Shown here one piece after another: positions 7,000 through 15,307 of a stretch of 22,737 bases of DNA. Position 1 is the first letter of the stretch; each line of letters opens with the position of its first letter. The position numbers and the translations under genes were made by a program. Source of the DNA: Bacillota bacterium (GTDB lineage: Bacteria; Bacillota; Desulfitobacteriia; Desulfitobacteriales; JAJXUE01); contig JAJYNB010000271.1 in assembly GCA_021786555.1 (NCBI GenBank), forward strand, positions 1-22,737. The letters run 5' to 3'. Under the pieces are notes generated by a model. The model saw nothing but the letters and a program-made list of their open reading frames with translations, was not told the DNA's origin and searched no databases.

Positions 7000-7732
7000 A
7001 TTGGTTGTTGTCATTGTCCATAGTCCAGAATTTCTGCACGTCTTCAATCAGGCTTTCAATGTGTTGGACCATAGCCTGCTCCGCTTTCTCCGGGTCGCGC
7101 TGCTTGATCGCCTCCAATATTTTGCTGTGCCCGATGGCCAGCTTTCCGCCAACTGTTGTGCGGATATATTCCAAGGTGGGCGACAATTGGCCATCATGTC
7201 TAATAAGATCCAAAGCTGCTGTGAGCACCTTGTTTCTTGCTGACAAAGCAACCAACTCATGAAATCTTACGTCTTGTTCAGCAGTTATTCGTTTTATGGC
7301 TATATACTTTTCTTGTTCCTGGCAGACAGATTCCATGAGGCGGATTTCTCCTTCCGTAGCATGTTCAGCCGCCAACCTGGCCAGTTCCCTTTCGATTGCC
7401 CGCCTGGCCACCAGTATATCAATTAAATCCTCTTTCTTTTTAGAATCCAGGGTCTTGAGAAACCGGTTACCGTAAGTCTGGCGGTGCTGGAAGCTTCTCA
7501 TTTCCTCCAACTTCTGCTTGCCGCTGCTGGTAATAACACGTCCTTGAAATCCCAGCCTCTGGGTCAAATCCTTGTTATCCATCTCACTCAAAACCCGTCC
7601 GACCGTGGCTTCGCTAATCTCCACGCCCCTGGCGGTTAAGAGCTGCCGGAGCAGGCCGGACCCTACCGGTTCAGCCTTGTCCTCCAAAATAGACAGAATT
7701 TCGTAATAGTACTGTTGCCTTTCACTGGGCAA
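6998..7732 (-). CDS. FCD-domain transcriptional regulator with a winged-helix N-terminus
   Basis: A 244-residue DNA-binding regulator. The N-terminal 75 or so residues (YYYEILSILEDKAEPVGSGLL onward, ISEATVGRVLSEMDN, then a GRVITSSGKQKLEE wing) look like the winged helix seen at the start of NrpR/RNase R-type proteins, not a standard GntR domain. The C-terminal half (about residues 100-235: LVARRAIERELARLAAEHA, RFHELVALSARNKVL, GHSKILEAIKQRDPEKAEQAMVQH) is a helical FCD ligand-binding domain. It carries the spaced His/Asp/Arg residues that bind metal and small organic acids in this family. The start is TTG 7732, nine bases after GGAG. It is the last gene of the transporter/molybdoenzyme run, 31 bases after the LUD gene, and probably controls that run through the palindromes at 5502-5520 and 18050-18068. 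Confidence 0.8.
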   Translation of the reverse strand: MPSERQQYYYEILSILEDKAEPVGSGLLRQLLTARGVEISEATVGRVLSEMDNKDLTQRLGFQGRVITSSGKQKLEEMRSFQHRQTYGNRFLKTLDSKKKEDLIDILVARRAIERELARLAAEHATEGEIRLMESVCQEQEKYIAIKRITAEQDVRFHELVALSARNKVLTAALDLIRHDGQLSPTLEYIRTTVGGKLAIGHSKILEAIKQRDPEKAEQAMVQHIESLIEDVQKFWTMDNDNNQ

Positions 7733-7763
7733 TTAATTCATCTCCTTCAGAGTTGACCTATTC

Positions 7764-8375
7764 TTATAGTCCCAGGTCCTCTGCGACAATAATCACATGT
7801 ATTCTGTCGTTATCAGCCGGCATTTGGCAGCGTATTACGGTGTAGCAGCGGCAAATCCTTTGAGGGGAATTACAGTCTGAACATACGCCGGTCTGGGCAC
7901 AAGGTGTAGACCTGCCTAATCGTTTGGCCAAAGCCGGTGCGGCCTTCTGGCGCAGCCTTTGCCAGGCTGCTTCTTCACTTTCCACTATTTTGTTCTTGCC
8001 GGCTACCACGATTACTTTGTCCGGTCCAAACATCATAGCCGCAACCCGGTTTCCCTTGCCATCAATATTTACCAATTCTCCATTGCCCGTAATAGCGCTT
8101 GTACCGGTCAAATAAACATCTGTCAAAAGACTTTGTTTGCGGCGTTTCAAATTCTCCTCAGGCGATATACCCGCCTCAAACTGATCTATGACGTCGTACG
8201 CTCCGGAAACCAGCGAATCATAAATTCCCGTTTCCCGTAGGGTCAAAGAGTTCCCCATCCCAATTTTGGCCTGATGCGGGATTAGGCTCAGTGCCAGCGC
8301 TTTAGCCTCCTGCCGGTTTTCAACCATGTAAGCATTGATGTTATTTGCTTTGAACTTCCGTATCAACGTTTCCAA
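7764..8375 (-). CDS. LUD-domain (LutC/YkgG-like, DUF162) protein with Cys-rich C-terminus
   Basis: A 203-residue LUD-domain protein. The fold is suggested by KIGMGNSLTLRETGIYDSL (about residues 37-55), LTGTSAITGNGELVNIDGKGNRVAAMMFGPDKVIVVAGKNKI (about residues 89-130) and the helix after it. The C-terminal part carries six cysteines (C159, C165, C168, C175, C177, C183), a pattern I associate with a clostridial subgroup of this family. Proteins of the wider family serve in lactate oxidation (LutC), but no LutA or LutB partner is present here. Many stand-alone members have no known role. The TTG at 8375 has GGAGG nine bases upstream. It lies 89 bases after the molybdenum hydroxylase and 31 bases before the regulator, so it is probably cotranscribed. 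Confidence 0.75.
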   Translation of the reverse strand: METLIRKFKANNINAYMVENRQEAKALALSLIPHQAKIGMGNSLTLRETGIYDSLVSGAYDVIDQFEAGISPEENLKRRKQSLLTDVYLTGTSAITGNGELVNIDGKGNRVAAMMFGPDKVIVVAGKNKIVESEEAAWQRLRQKAAPALAKRLGRSTPCAQTGVCSDCNSPQRICRCYTVIRCQMPADNDRIHVIIVAEDLGL

Positions 8376-8464
8376 TAGCGGCTGCCTCCGATACGCTTAA
8401 GACTGTTTATTGACCAACTGGTCCTTACAAAAATGCTCCGATCATCTCCAAGGGACTTTTTTCG

Positions 8465-11233
8465 CTAGGAATGTCCTGCTTCCTTGAGAGCAGCCAGAAT
8501 CTTCCTGGGCGTAACCGGAAGGGAAAAAAACCGGACCCCTGTTGCATCGCAAACAGCGTTCAAGATTGCCGGCGTAACGGGCACAGTCGCGACCTCAGAT
8601 ACTCCTTTAGCTCCAAACGGTCCGCTCGGTTCAGGATCCTCAATCAGAATAGTCTGAATCTCGGGAGCGTCGAAAATGGTCGGTACCTTTAACTGCCCAA
8701 AAGTCCGGGTGACAGGTAGCCCCTTTTCCAGGTAAAACCCCTCTGAAAGCGCGTAACCTAATCCTTGCAGACAGCTGCCTTCGATTTGGCCCTCAATTTT
8801 TTGGGGATTGATGGCTAAGCCGCAGTCATGAGCGGCTATAATCTTCAGTACTTTAACATTTCCTTTATCGTCTACCTCTACAACTGCTGCCTGGGTAGTA
8901 TAGGCATAGGCGGGGTAGTTCCGGTATTCCTCAGCCGGCACCGTCCTCTTTGCTGCTTTATCCGCTAATGCATAAGTTTTAGGAGCTGTGTATGTATAGG
9001 ACACATCAATCGGCCCTGCCTGAGCAAGTGTGGCCAGCGAAACACTTTTAAGGCCGGTACGGTCAGTGATTTTAGCTCCGTCCAACTCGAGATCAGTTAT
9101 CGGAACACCAATCAGCTCAGACGCTTTTGCCAACAACCTTGCCTTAAACTCCCTGGCACCCAATTCTACAGCCTTGCCGCTAATGAGAGTCTGCCTTTCA
9201 CCGACCGCCCCGCCGTGACGGATGGTAAGTTCAGTGTCTCCGGTAATAATATCCATAATGTTTTGCTCTATGCCTAACACCTCTGCTGCTATTTGCAGCA
9301 GTGCCGTGCGAATGCCCTGCCCCATGTCAACTGCGGAAGCCCTGAGCATTACCCTGCCGCCCGGCTGCAGGCTGAAAATTGCACCTGCGTCATCGACCTT
9401 GCCCTTGCCTGCACCGACGTTCTTGAACCCGCTGGCAATCCCGATGCCAATCTTCTTGCCTTGGGACCGCAGGGTGTTGACAAATGGCATTTCCCGCTGT
9501 AGGGCGTCCCGGGCAGCCCTGATAGTTTCCTCAATAGCTACACTCGCAGTTAAAATCTCACCGGATATAGTTTTGTCCCCTACGCGGAGGGCATTTTTAA
9601 GCCTTAGTTCGAATGGATCCATCCCGAGCCTGCGGGCGCAATCATCCAACAGTGATTCAATTGCCACTGCCGCCTGGTTAATCCCAAATCCCCGGAACGC
9701 GCTGGCGTTGGCGTTATTCGTAAATACTGCCCAGCCCTCCACCCTAAGGTTGGGGACACGGTAAGGGCCGCAGGAAAAGATACAGGCTTGGTCGATAACT
9801 CTGGGGCTTAAGGCTGTATAGGGACCGGCATCGGAGAGAAGCTTGGCGTCAACAGCTACAATTCCACCATCTGCGTCAACTCCCACCCTGTAATCCATCC
9901 AGTATGCATGCCTTTTGGTGCTTAACCGCAGCGACTCTTCCCTGGATAAAGTAATTTTCACCGGACGCCTCAGGTGATAAGCCCCCAGCGCAACCAAAGC
10001 CTCGACCGTATTGTCCAGCTTGCTGCCGAAGCCCCCGCCCAATGGGGTAGCTGTTACCCTGACTTGACCCTCAGGTAAGTTAAGCACCGCACTGATTTGT
10101 TTTCTAAGCTCAAAAGGAAACTGAGTAGGAGCCTTGACTGTAATTTTCCCGTCATCACCAACGAATCCCACCGCAGCCTCCGGCTCCAAATAGGCGTGCT
10201 CAACAACAGGAGTCTCAAAGCGGCCTTCTACAATCACCTTAGCCTGTTCAAAACCCGAATTAATATCCCCAACTTCGTGCACCAGATGCTTGGCTATGTT
10301 TCCCTGAGGCTGAAGTTTGGGGGCATCAGGCTTCAGGGACTCCTGGCACGAAAAGATTCCAGGCAGAGTGCGGTAGTCGACCCTGACCTCCCGGGCAGCC
10401 GCTTCAGCCGCAGCAGGCGTTTCCGCATAAACCACTGCAATTACATCTCCCATGAAACGAACTCTGTCCTGACACAACACAGGCTGATCGGGAGTCAAAG
10501 ACCCCATTCCGTTATGTCCGGGTATGTCCTTTGCTGTAAATATCGCAGCGACGCCCGGCAGCCCTTCTGCGTCAGTCTTGTCTGCGGCAAGAATTTCCGC
10601 ATGGGGGTGGCTGCTCCACACAATTTTGCCAAAAAGCATATTTTCCATGTATATGTCATCGGCGAACACCAGACAACCGTTTACTTTCTCTTGTCCGTCC
10701 TTGTCCGGCGCTGACCAGCCTATTCCAAGTTCATAACCTGTTACGTTTACCTCTGCAGGATGTTTCAGCCAGCGAGCAGCCAGTTTCACTGCAGCAATAA
10801 TTTTTACGTATCCCGTGCAGCGGCAGATGTTGTCCTTTAGACCTTCGAGGATTTCCTCATCCGAAGGTTCAGGGCTGATTGTCAATAAGGAATGAGTCGA
10901 GACGATTAAGCCTGGGGTGCAAAACCCGCACTGCACCGCCCCACTGGCCAAAAAGGCTGCTTGGATAGGGCTGAGTTCCCCCGGTTTACTCAGGCCCTCT
11001 ATGGTGGTCACCCGCTTCCCGCCTAGTCTTGTCAATTTAACCAGGCAGGATTTGGTGGCTTTGAGCTCCACCAAGACCATACAGGCACCGCAGTGATTAG
11101 TACTGCAGCCGTTTTTGGTCCCTGTTAAGCCCATCTCATCCCGCAAAAACCGTAGAAGGGTTGTCTCCGGCGCCACCTGTGCAAAGACAGGCTTGCCGTT
11201 TAAAGTGAACTGAACACCGACTTGTTCGCTCAA
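8465..11233 (-). CDS. MOP-type molybdenum hydroxylase / aldehyde oxidoreductase (2Fe-2S plus Mo domains, no FAD)
   Basis: A 922-residue xanthine-oxidase-family enzyme that joins the iron-sulfur and molybdopterin parts in one chain. It resembles Desulfovibrio gigas aldehyde oxidoreductase (MOP, about 907 residues). The plant-type [2Fe-2S] ligands are C43, C48, C51 and C63. The second cluster uses C102, C105, C137 and C139 (QCGFCTPG and NICRCTG). The molybdenum part has GGGFGSK, ASAFRGFGINQ, VDMGQGIRTALLQIA, and GAKGVSE with the expected catalytic Glu at residue 880. There is no FAD domain and no separate FAD subunit nearby, so electrons probably leave to a ferredoxin or flavodoxin. Likely substrates are an aldehyde or an N-heterocycle. 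Start TTG 11233 follows GGGGGG. It is 84 bases after the EamA gene. Confidence 0.88.
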   Translation of the reverse strand: MSEQVGVQFTLNGKPVFAQVAPETTLLRFLRDEMGLTGTKNGCSTNHCGACMVLVELKATKSCLVKLTRLGGKRVTTIEGLSKPGELSPIQAAFLASGAVQCGFCTPGLIVSTHSLLTISPEPSDEEILEGLKDNICRCTGYVKIIAAVKLAARWLKHPAEVNVTGYELGIGWSAPDKDGQEKVNGCLVFADDIYMENMLFGKIVWSSHPHAEILAADKTDAEGLPGVAAIFTAKDIPGHNGMGSLTPDQPVLCQDRVRFMGDVIAVVYAETPAAAEAAAREVRVDYRTLPGIFSCQESLKPDAPKLQPQGNIAKHLVHEVGDINSGFEQAKVIVEGRFETPVVEHAYLEPEAAVGFVGDDGKITVKAPTQFPFELRKQISAVLNLPEGQVRVTATPLGGGFGSKLDNTVEALVALGAYHLRRPVKITLSREESLRLSTKRHAYWMDYRVGVDADGGIVAVDAKLLSDAGPYTALSPRVIDQACIFSCGPYRVPNLRVEGWAVFTNNANASAFRGFGINQAAVAIESLLDDCARRLGMDPFELRLKNALRVGDKTISGEILTASVAIEETIRAARDALQREMPFVNTLRSQGKKIGIGIASGFKNVGAGKGKVDDAGAIFSLQPGGRVMLRASAVDMGQGIRTALLQIAAEVLGIEQNIMDIITGDTELTIRHGGAVGERQTLISGKAVELGAREFKARLLAKASELIGVPITDLELDGAKITDRTGLKSVSLATLAQAGPIDVSYTYTAPKTYALADKAAKRTVPAEEYRNYPAYAYTTQAAVVEVDDKGNVKVLKIIAAHDCGLAINPQKIEGQIEGSCLQGLGYALSEGFYLEKGLPVTRTFGQLKVPTIFDAPEIQTILIEDPEPSGPFGAKGVSEVATVPVTPAILNAVCDATGVRFFSLPVTPRKILAALKEAGHS

Positions 11234-11317
11234 ATTTATTACCCCCCACTCATCTAAGTTTTTGTGGTCCGCACTGAACGCGAGTCATCTTTGTCCAGGC
11301 TAATTACCCAGCCCTTT

Positions 11318-12217
11318 TTAATAGATAAATATTAGAATTACGCCTACAGACACTAATATTGCCCCGGCAAGCAGGCTGTTAGAAATCCTTTCTTTGCTCC
11401 CCAGCATGATATTGGTTAGAGCTATGGTAAAAAGCGGTTCCAAGCTGGCAACCACATTGGTTATCGTTACTGTGACGTACCTCAAGGCCAGAAACAGACA
11501 TAAAATGGCCACCCCGGTACAGATTCCAGAGTATATGTAGTCGACGGCCTTCTTACTGACCATCTCGCGCCAGGGTATTGCCTTACGTCTGAAGTAAAAG
11601 GAGAACAGTGTCAGAGAAAATGCTGTCATAGAGCCTAAAAAGGCCCCGGCAAGAGAAAATGGCCATACCTGCATTCCCAACTTTCTGGTAGTCATGCCAA
11701 TTCCGAATGACAACCCGCTCCCTATACCTATTAAGACTCCCACCAAGGTCGCTGATTTTCTTCCAGCGGGATTTCCATGCCCCACAACATTTCCTAATGA
11801 CACCACTAATATCCCGAGCATACAGACTAAGGCTCCTATCATTGAGCCCAAGCCAACTTGCTCACCCAGAATTAAAGTTCCGATCAGCAGGGTAAAGATT
11901 GGAGACGTTACCTTAAATGTGGACGCTTTGGAGGGTCCGTTAATTTTTACGCTCTCAAAGAGCAAATCCCTGCCAAAGTACGAGGTTGCAACTCCTGAAA
12001 CAATAAACCAAAACACTCCCTGCCAGGTCAACGGAGGCCAGTTCCCGGCCAGAAAAACAAGCAGCATTCCCAGGCCGTTGAATACGTTGTTTACCATCAA
12101 GGTAATTATCATGCCGCTGTCCTTATCCATTTTGTCCAGCGCACGTCTATTAAAAATGTTGCTAAACGCAAACAGTATAGCATTACTTAAGGCTAAAAGC
12201 TCCCCTATCCTCTCCAC
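11318..12217 (-). CDS. EamA/DMT-family transporter
   Basis: A 299-residue membrane protein of the drug/metabolite transporter superfamily. About ten hydrophobic segments run from LLALSNAILFAFSNIF to AGAILVSVGVILIFIY. They form two EamA repeats, the first covering roughly residues 5-140 and the second residues 155-298. The polar loop between them (GHGNPAGRKSATL) marks the repeat boundary. Such proteins export or import amino acids and other small metabolites, and the substrate cannot be read from sequence. The GTG at 12217 has GAGGTGA five bases upstream. It sits between the ABC transporter and the molybdenum hydroxylase on the same strand, which suggests uptake or efflux of a compound belonging to the same pathway. 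Confidence 0.85.
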   Translation of the reverse strand: MERIGELLALSNAILFAFSNIFNRRALDKMDKDSGMIITLMVNNVFNGLGMLLVFLAGNWPPLTWQGVFWFIVSGVATSYFGRDLLFESVKINGPSKASTFKVTSPIFTLLIGTLILGEQVGLGSMIGALVCMLGILVVSLGNVVGHGNPAGRKSATLVGVLIGIGSGLSFGIGMTTRKLGMQVWPFSLAGAFLGSMTAFSLTLFSFYFRRKAIPWREMVSKKAVDYIYSGICTGVAILCLFLALRYVTVTITNVVASLEPLFTIALTNIMLGSKERISNSLLAGAILVSVGVILIFIY

Positions 12218-12294
12218 TGCATCACCTCGTCCCGGGAAGTCCCATATGTAACCTCAAACCTAACAAAAGCGTGCCTGACACTACAAGAAATGGG

Positions 12295-12333
12295 CCGGGC
12301 GGGTGTTAGCGCAAAACACCCGACACTACCCGG
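12295..12333. other. Intercistronic stem-loop downstream of the transporter genes
   Basis: CGGGTGTT (12300-12307) pairs with AACACCCG (12315-12322) around a 7-base loop. An outer CCGGG (12295-12299) can pair with CCCGG (12329-12333). On the minus strand it begins about 18 bases after the OppF-like stop codon. No T-run follows, so it is more likely an mRNA processing or stabilising structure, or a weak attenuator, than a full terminator. Confidence 0.5.
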
Positions 12334-12350
12334 TGATCAGAAGTTGTACC

Positions 12351-13355
12351 TCAATCCAAATGGCAGGCTGCGAAATGTGAACCTTCTCTTTCCCTTAGCT
12401 CCGGTTCTTCCTGGCGGCAGCGATCCATGACGTAGCAGCACCGCGTGTGGAACCGGCACCCGGATGGCGGATTAATGGGGTTGGGCACATCCCCTTCGAG
12501 AATTATGTGGTCCTTTTTAGCACCGGGACTTGGAATGGGGATTGCGCTTAGAAGGGCCTGAGTATACGGATGTTGGGGTCTGGCAAACAAAAGAGATTTG
12601 GGAGCCAATTCGACTAATTTTCCCAGATACATAACCCCTACCCTGTCACTGATGTGCTTCACCACACTCATATCGTGGGCGATGAACAGATAGGTCAGGT
12701 CAAACTCTTGCTGCAGGTCTTCCAGAAGATTGATGATCTGGGAGCGGATGGACACGTCAAGAGCAGATACAGGCTCGTCCGCAACAATCAACTTGGGTTT
12801 TACGGACAGGGCCCGTGCTATCCCAATCCGCTGACGCTGGCCGCCGCTTAATTCCCTGGGGAAAGAATATATGTGGTTTGGTCTTAACCCAACAGCCTCC
12901 AGCAGTTTCTTCACAATCTGCTCTTTGGGTGTCCCTTTGTCTATACCGTGAATCTGCATGGGCTCGGCAATCAGGTCCCCCACGGTCATGCGCGGGTTCA
13001 GTGAAGCCATTGGGTCTTGAAAGACGATTTGCATCTCTTTGCGCAGGCGGCGCATTTCTTCGGAGCGCAAATTGTTGATTCTTTTACCGCAGAAATTAAT
13101 ATCTCCGGAGGTCGGCTCAATCAAGCGCAAAATCATCCTGCCGGTTGTGGACTTTCCACAGCCGCTCTCGCCAACAAGTCCCAAGGTCTCCCCTTTTGAT
13201 ATGTTAAATGAGACATTCTCAACAGCGTGCACCACACCAACCTGTCTGCCCAAGAACCCTTTGGTTATCGGAAAGTGTTTGGTCAAATTCTTTACTTCCA
13301 GGATTAATTCCGTCTCGGATTTAAGCTTCTGCAGTGGCAGCGACATCTGCTTCAC
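12351..13355 (-). CDS. Opp/Dpp-type ABC transporter, second ATPase (OppF-like)
   Basis: ATPase subunit of a peptide-type ABC importer, 334 residues. The Walker A is GESGCGKS, the ABC signature LSGGQRQR, and the Walker B LIVADEPVSALD, followed by a switch-His segment (LFIAHDMSVVKH). The C-terminal oligopeptide/dipeptide transporter extension is present: HPYTQALLSAIPIP, then GCRFHTRCCYVMDRC with clustered Cys. The start overlaps the end of the OppD-like gene. GTG 13355 has AGGAG nine bases upstream, and ATG 13346 with GAGGGGAG is an equally fair alternative. It pairs with the OppD-like ATPase on the inner face of the membrane. OppF proteins are usually this length. It is the last ABC gene, and EamA follows after about 130 bases. 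Confidence 0.93.
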   Translation of the reverse strand: MKQMSLPLQKLKSETELILEVKNLTKHFPITKGFLGRQVGVVHAVENVSFNISKGETLGLVGESGCGKSTTGRMILRLIEPTSGDINFCGKRINNLRSEEMRRLRKEMQIVFQDPMASLNPRMTVGDLIAEPMQIHGIDKGTPKEQIVKKLLEAVGLRPNHIYSFPRELSGGQRQRIGIARALSVKPKLIVADEPVSALDVSIRSQIINLLEDLQQEFDLTYLFIAHDMSVVKHISDRVGVMYLGKLVELAPKSLLFARPQHPYTQALLSAIPIPSPGAKKDHIILEGDVPNPINPPSGCRFHTRCCYVMDRCRQEEPELREREGSHFAACHLD

Positions 13356-14364
13356 TCCCCTCTACTCCTGAAGCACGCCAACAGGATACCCATTGACCGG
13401 GCTTAGGTGATACCAGCGGAGGCTGTTCCGTCCTGCACCTTTCATCTGCATATTGGCAGCGCGGATGGAACCGGCACCCTTCGGGCATCCGTGCCGGGTT
13501 TGGAATACTACCCGGAACAATAGTAAGCCGGTCACGGGTCTCGTCCAGCCTGGGAATTGCCGAAAGCAAGCCCTCAGTATAAGGATGTGCCGGGTGATTA
13601 AACAACTCGTTTACATAGGCGACCTCGACGACTTTACCCGCATACATCACAACAACCCGTTGACAAACCTCTGCTACTACACCAAGGTCGTGAGTAATCA
13701 ACATGATGGCGCTTCCCACCTTATCCTTGGTATCCAGAATCAGGCGCAATATCTGAGCCTGAATGGTTACGTCAAGGGCTGTGGTAGGTTCATCAGCGAT
13801 AAGCAGTTTCGGCTGGCATGAAAGGGCCATGGCCACCATCACCCGCTGCCGCATTCCCCCGGACATTTGAAACGGATAATCATGGACTCGCTTTTCAGGT
13901 GAAGGAATGCCCACCAGTTTCAGCATATCCACAGCATGCTCCAAGGCCTGGTTTTTGCTTACTTTTTGGTGCAGCATGATATTTTCCATTATCTGATAGC
14001 CAACTGTGTAGGCCGGATTCAAGGAACTCATGGGCTCCTGGAAAACCATTGAAATATCCTTACCCCGGATAAGCCGCATCTCTTTTTGGGTCTTGGCCAG
14101 AAGGCTCTCATTCTCAAAAACTATGTCGCCGCCAGCGAAGTATCCTGGGGGTGAGGGAATCAACCGCAGGATGGACATGGCCGTAATACTCTTGCCGCTG
14201 CCCGATTCTCCAACAATGCCTAAGATTTCTTTCGGTCTGATATGGAGACTTGCTCCATCTACCGCTTTAATAACCCCGCCTTCTTCGCTGCGGAAGTAGG
14301 TCTTAAGGTTTTTTACTGACAACAGAGGGGTAACATGTTCCAGAATATCATGTGGCTGTTTCAT
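13321..14364 (-). CDS. Opp/Dpp-type ABC transporter, first ATPase (OppD-like)
   Basis: ATPase subunit of the peptide-type importer, 347 residues. Walker A is GESGSGKS, the signature MSGGMRQR, and Walker B LLIADEPTTALD, with ITHDLGVVAEVC as the switch segment. As in OppD/DppD, the C-terminus carries HPYTEGLLSAIPRLD and a Cys-containing GCRFHPRCQYADERC stretch. The ATG at 14364 follows AGGGGGA by about nine bases and lies 14 bases after the OppC-like stop. Its 3' end overlaps the start of the OppF-like gene by 25-35 bases, a normal arrangement for coupled translation of the two ATPases. Nothing in the sequence tells peptides from nickel chelates or other solutes. Confidence 0.93.
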   Translation of the reverse strand: MKQPHDILEHVTPLLSVKNLKTYFRSEEGGVIKAVDGASLHIRPKEILGIVGESGSGKSITAMSILRLIPSPPGYFAGGDIVFENESLLAKTQKEMRLIRGKDISMVFQEPMSSLNPAYTVGYQIMENIMLHQKVSKNQALEHAVDMLKLVGIPSPEKRVHDYPFQMSGGMRQRVMVAMALSCQPKLLIADEPTTALDVTIQAQILRLILDTKDKVGSAIMLITHDLGVVAEVCQRVVVMYAGKVVEVAYVNELFNHPAHPYTEGLLSAIPRLDETRDRLTIVPGSIPNPARMPEGCRFHPRCQYADERCRTEQPPLVSPKPGQWVSCWRASGVEGSEADVAATAEA

Positions 14365-14377
14365 CGTCTAATCCCCC

Positions 14378-15292
14378 TTACCCCGATTGCCCTTTTTGCA
14401 GAGGGTCTACAGCAGTGGTAAGCCAGTTAGAGAAAACATTCAGTGCCAAAACCGTTGCTGCAACCAAAATTCCCGGGTATATAATCAACCACCAGGCCAT
14501 CGGGAAGTACGTTCTCCCCTCCCCGATCATCAGTCCCCACGAGGCTGTTGGCGGCTGGATGCCGTAGCCGAGAAAACTCATCATCGCCTCCGCCCCGATT
14601 ATCCTGGCGACCTCCAGCACGAAAAGCGTCGTAATAGGGGCAAGAATATTGGGAAGAATGTGTTTAAGCATTACCTTGATGGGTCTGACCCCAATAGCCT
14701 TGGCAGCTTCGACCATAGGCCCATCCCGGAAGGTTACGACCAAACTCCGGGCCAACCGGGCAAACACCATCCACCCGTTAAAGGCAAACGCCTCAATTAA
14801 ATGCAGTTCACTGGGGCCCAGCACCATTACAAACACCAAGGCCACCAACATGCCCGGAAAGGCAAACTGAATGTCTACCAAGCCCATGATTATGGTGTCG
14901 GTTTTACCACCGGCGTAACCGGCCAACAGGCCCAAAAAAACCCCTACGGCAGATGAAAACACTACCGTTATAAAGCCAACCCTTAACGATACCCGTCCAC
15001 CCCAAATCAAGCGGCTTACCATGTCCCTTCCCAGCGCGTCTGTCCCCAAAATATGGCCTGGGGAGACGCCGGGAGCTTTGAGCCTGTTAAAGATGTCACC
15101 GGTGGTAGGGTCATAGGGCGAAATAAGCGGAGCAAGTATAGACATCAAAAAAATGAGGATCAAGAAAATAAAGGCGAATAGAGCCAGACGGTCCTTCACC
15201 ATCTTCCTGGCCAACCGGCGCAGGCCGTAAAAGCGCGGCCGGCTGTCTCTGATGTCCACGGACTGATCCAGAGCCACGGTTAAATTTGCCAT
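14378..15292 (-). CDS. Opp/Dpp-type ABC transporter, permease (OppC-like)
   Basis: Membrane subunit of the importer, 304 residues. An N-terminal cytoplasmic region of about 35 residues precedes the first membrane segment (LALFAFIFLILIFLMSILA). A periplasm-facing loop with LGTDALGRDMVSRLIWGGR, typical of OppC/DppC, follows. The EAA loop that contacts the ATPases is EAAKAIGVRPIKVMLKHILPN. About six membrane segments are visible. The ATG at 15292 has AAGGAGGTG seven bases upstream, overlapping the OppB-like stop. Length and topology are typical for the family. Confidence 0.93.
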   Translation of the reverse strand: MANLTVALDQSVDIRDSRPRFYGLRRLARKMVKDRLALFAFIFLILIFLMSILAPLISPYDPTTGDIFNRLKAPGVSPGHILGTDALGRDMVSRLIWGGRVSLRVGFITVVFSSAVGVFLGLLAGYAGGKTDTIIMGLVDIQFAFPGMLVALVFVMVLGPSELHLIEAFAFNGWMVFARLARSLVVTFRDGPMVEAAKAIGVRPIKVMLKHILPNILAPITTLFVLEVARIIGAEAMMSFLGYGIQPPTASWGLMIGEGRTYFPMAWWLIIYPGILVAATVLALNVFSNWLTTAVDPLQKGQSG

Positions 15293-15307
15293 TATCCCAC
15301 ACCTCCT

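Noticed and set aside
9222..9764. Open frame of 180 residues on the plus strand
   Set aside because: It lies antisense inside the molybdenum hydroxylase, is Ser/Pro/Ala-rich without domain motifs, and has no ribosome binding site. It is a shadow frame.
11240..11260. CACTCATCT resembling half of the palindromic operator upstream of the molybdenum hydroxylase
   Set aside because: There is no second arm and it overlaps the ribosome binding region. A single 6-7 base half-site is expected by chance.
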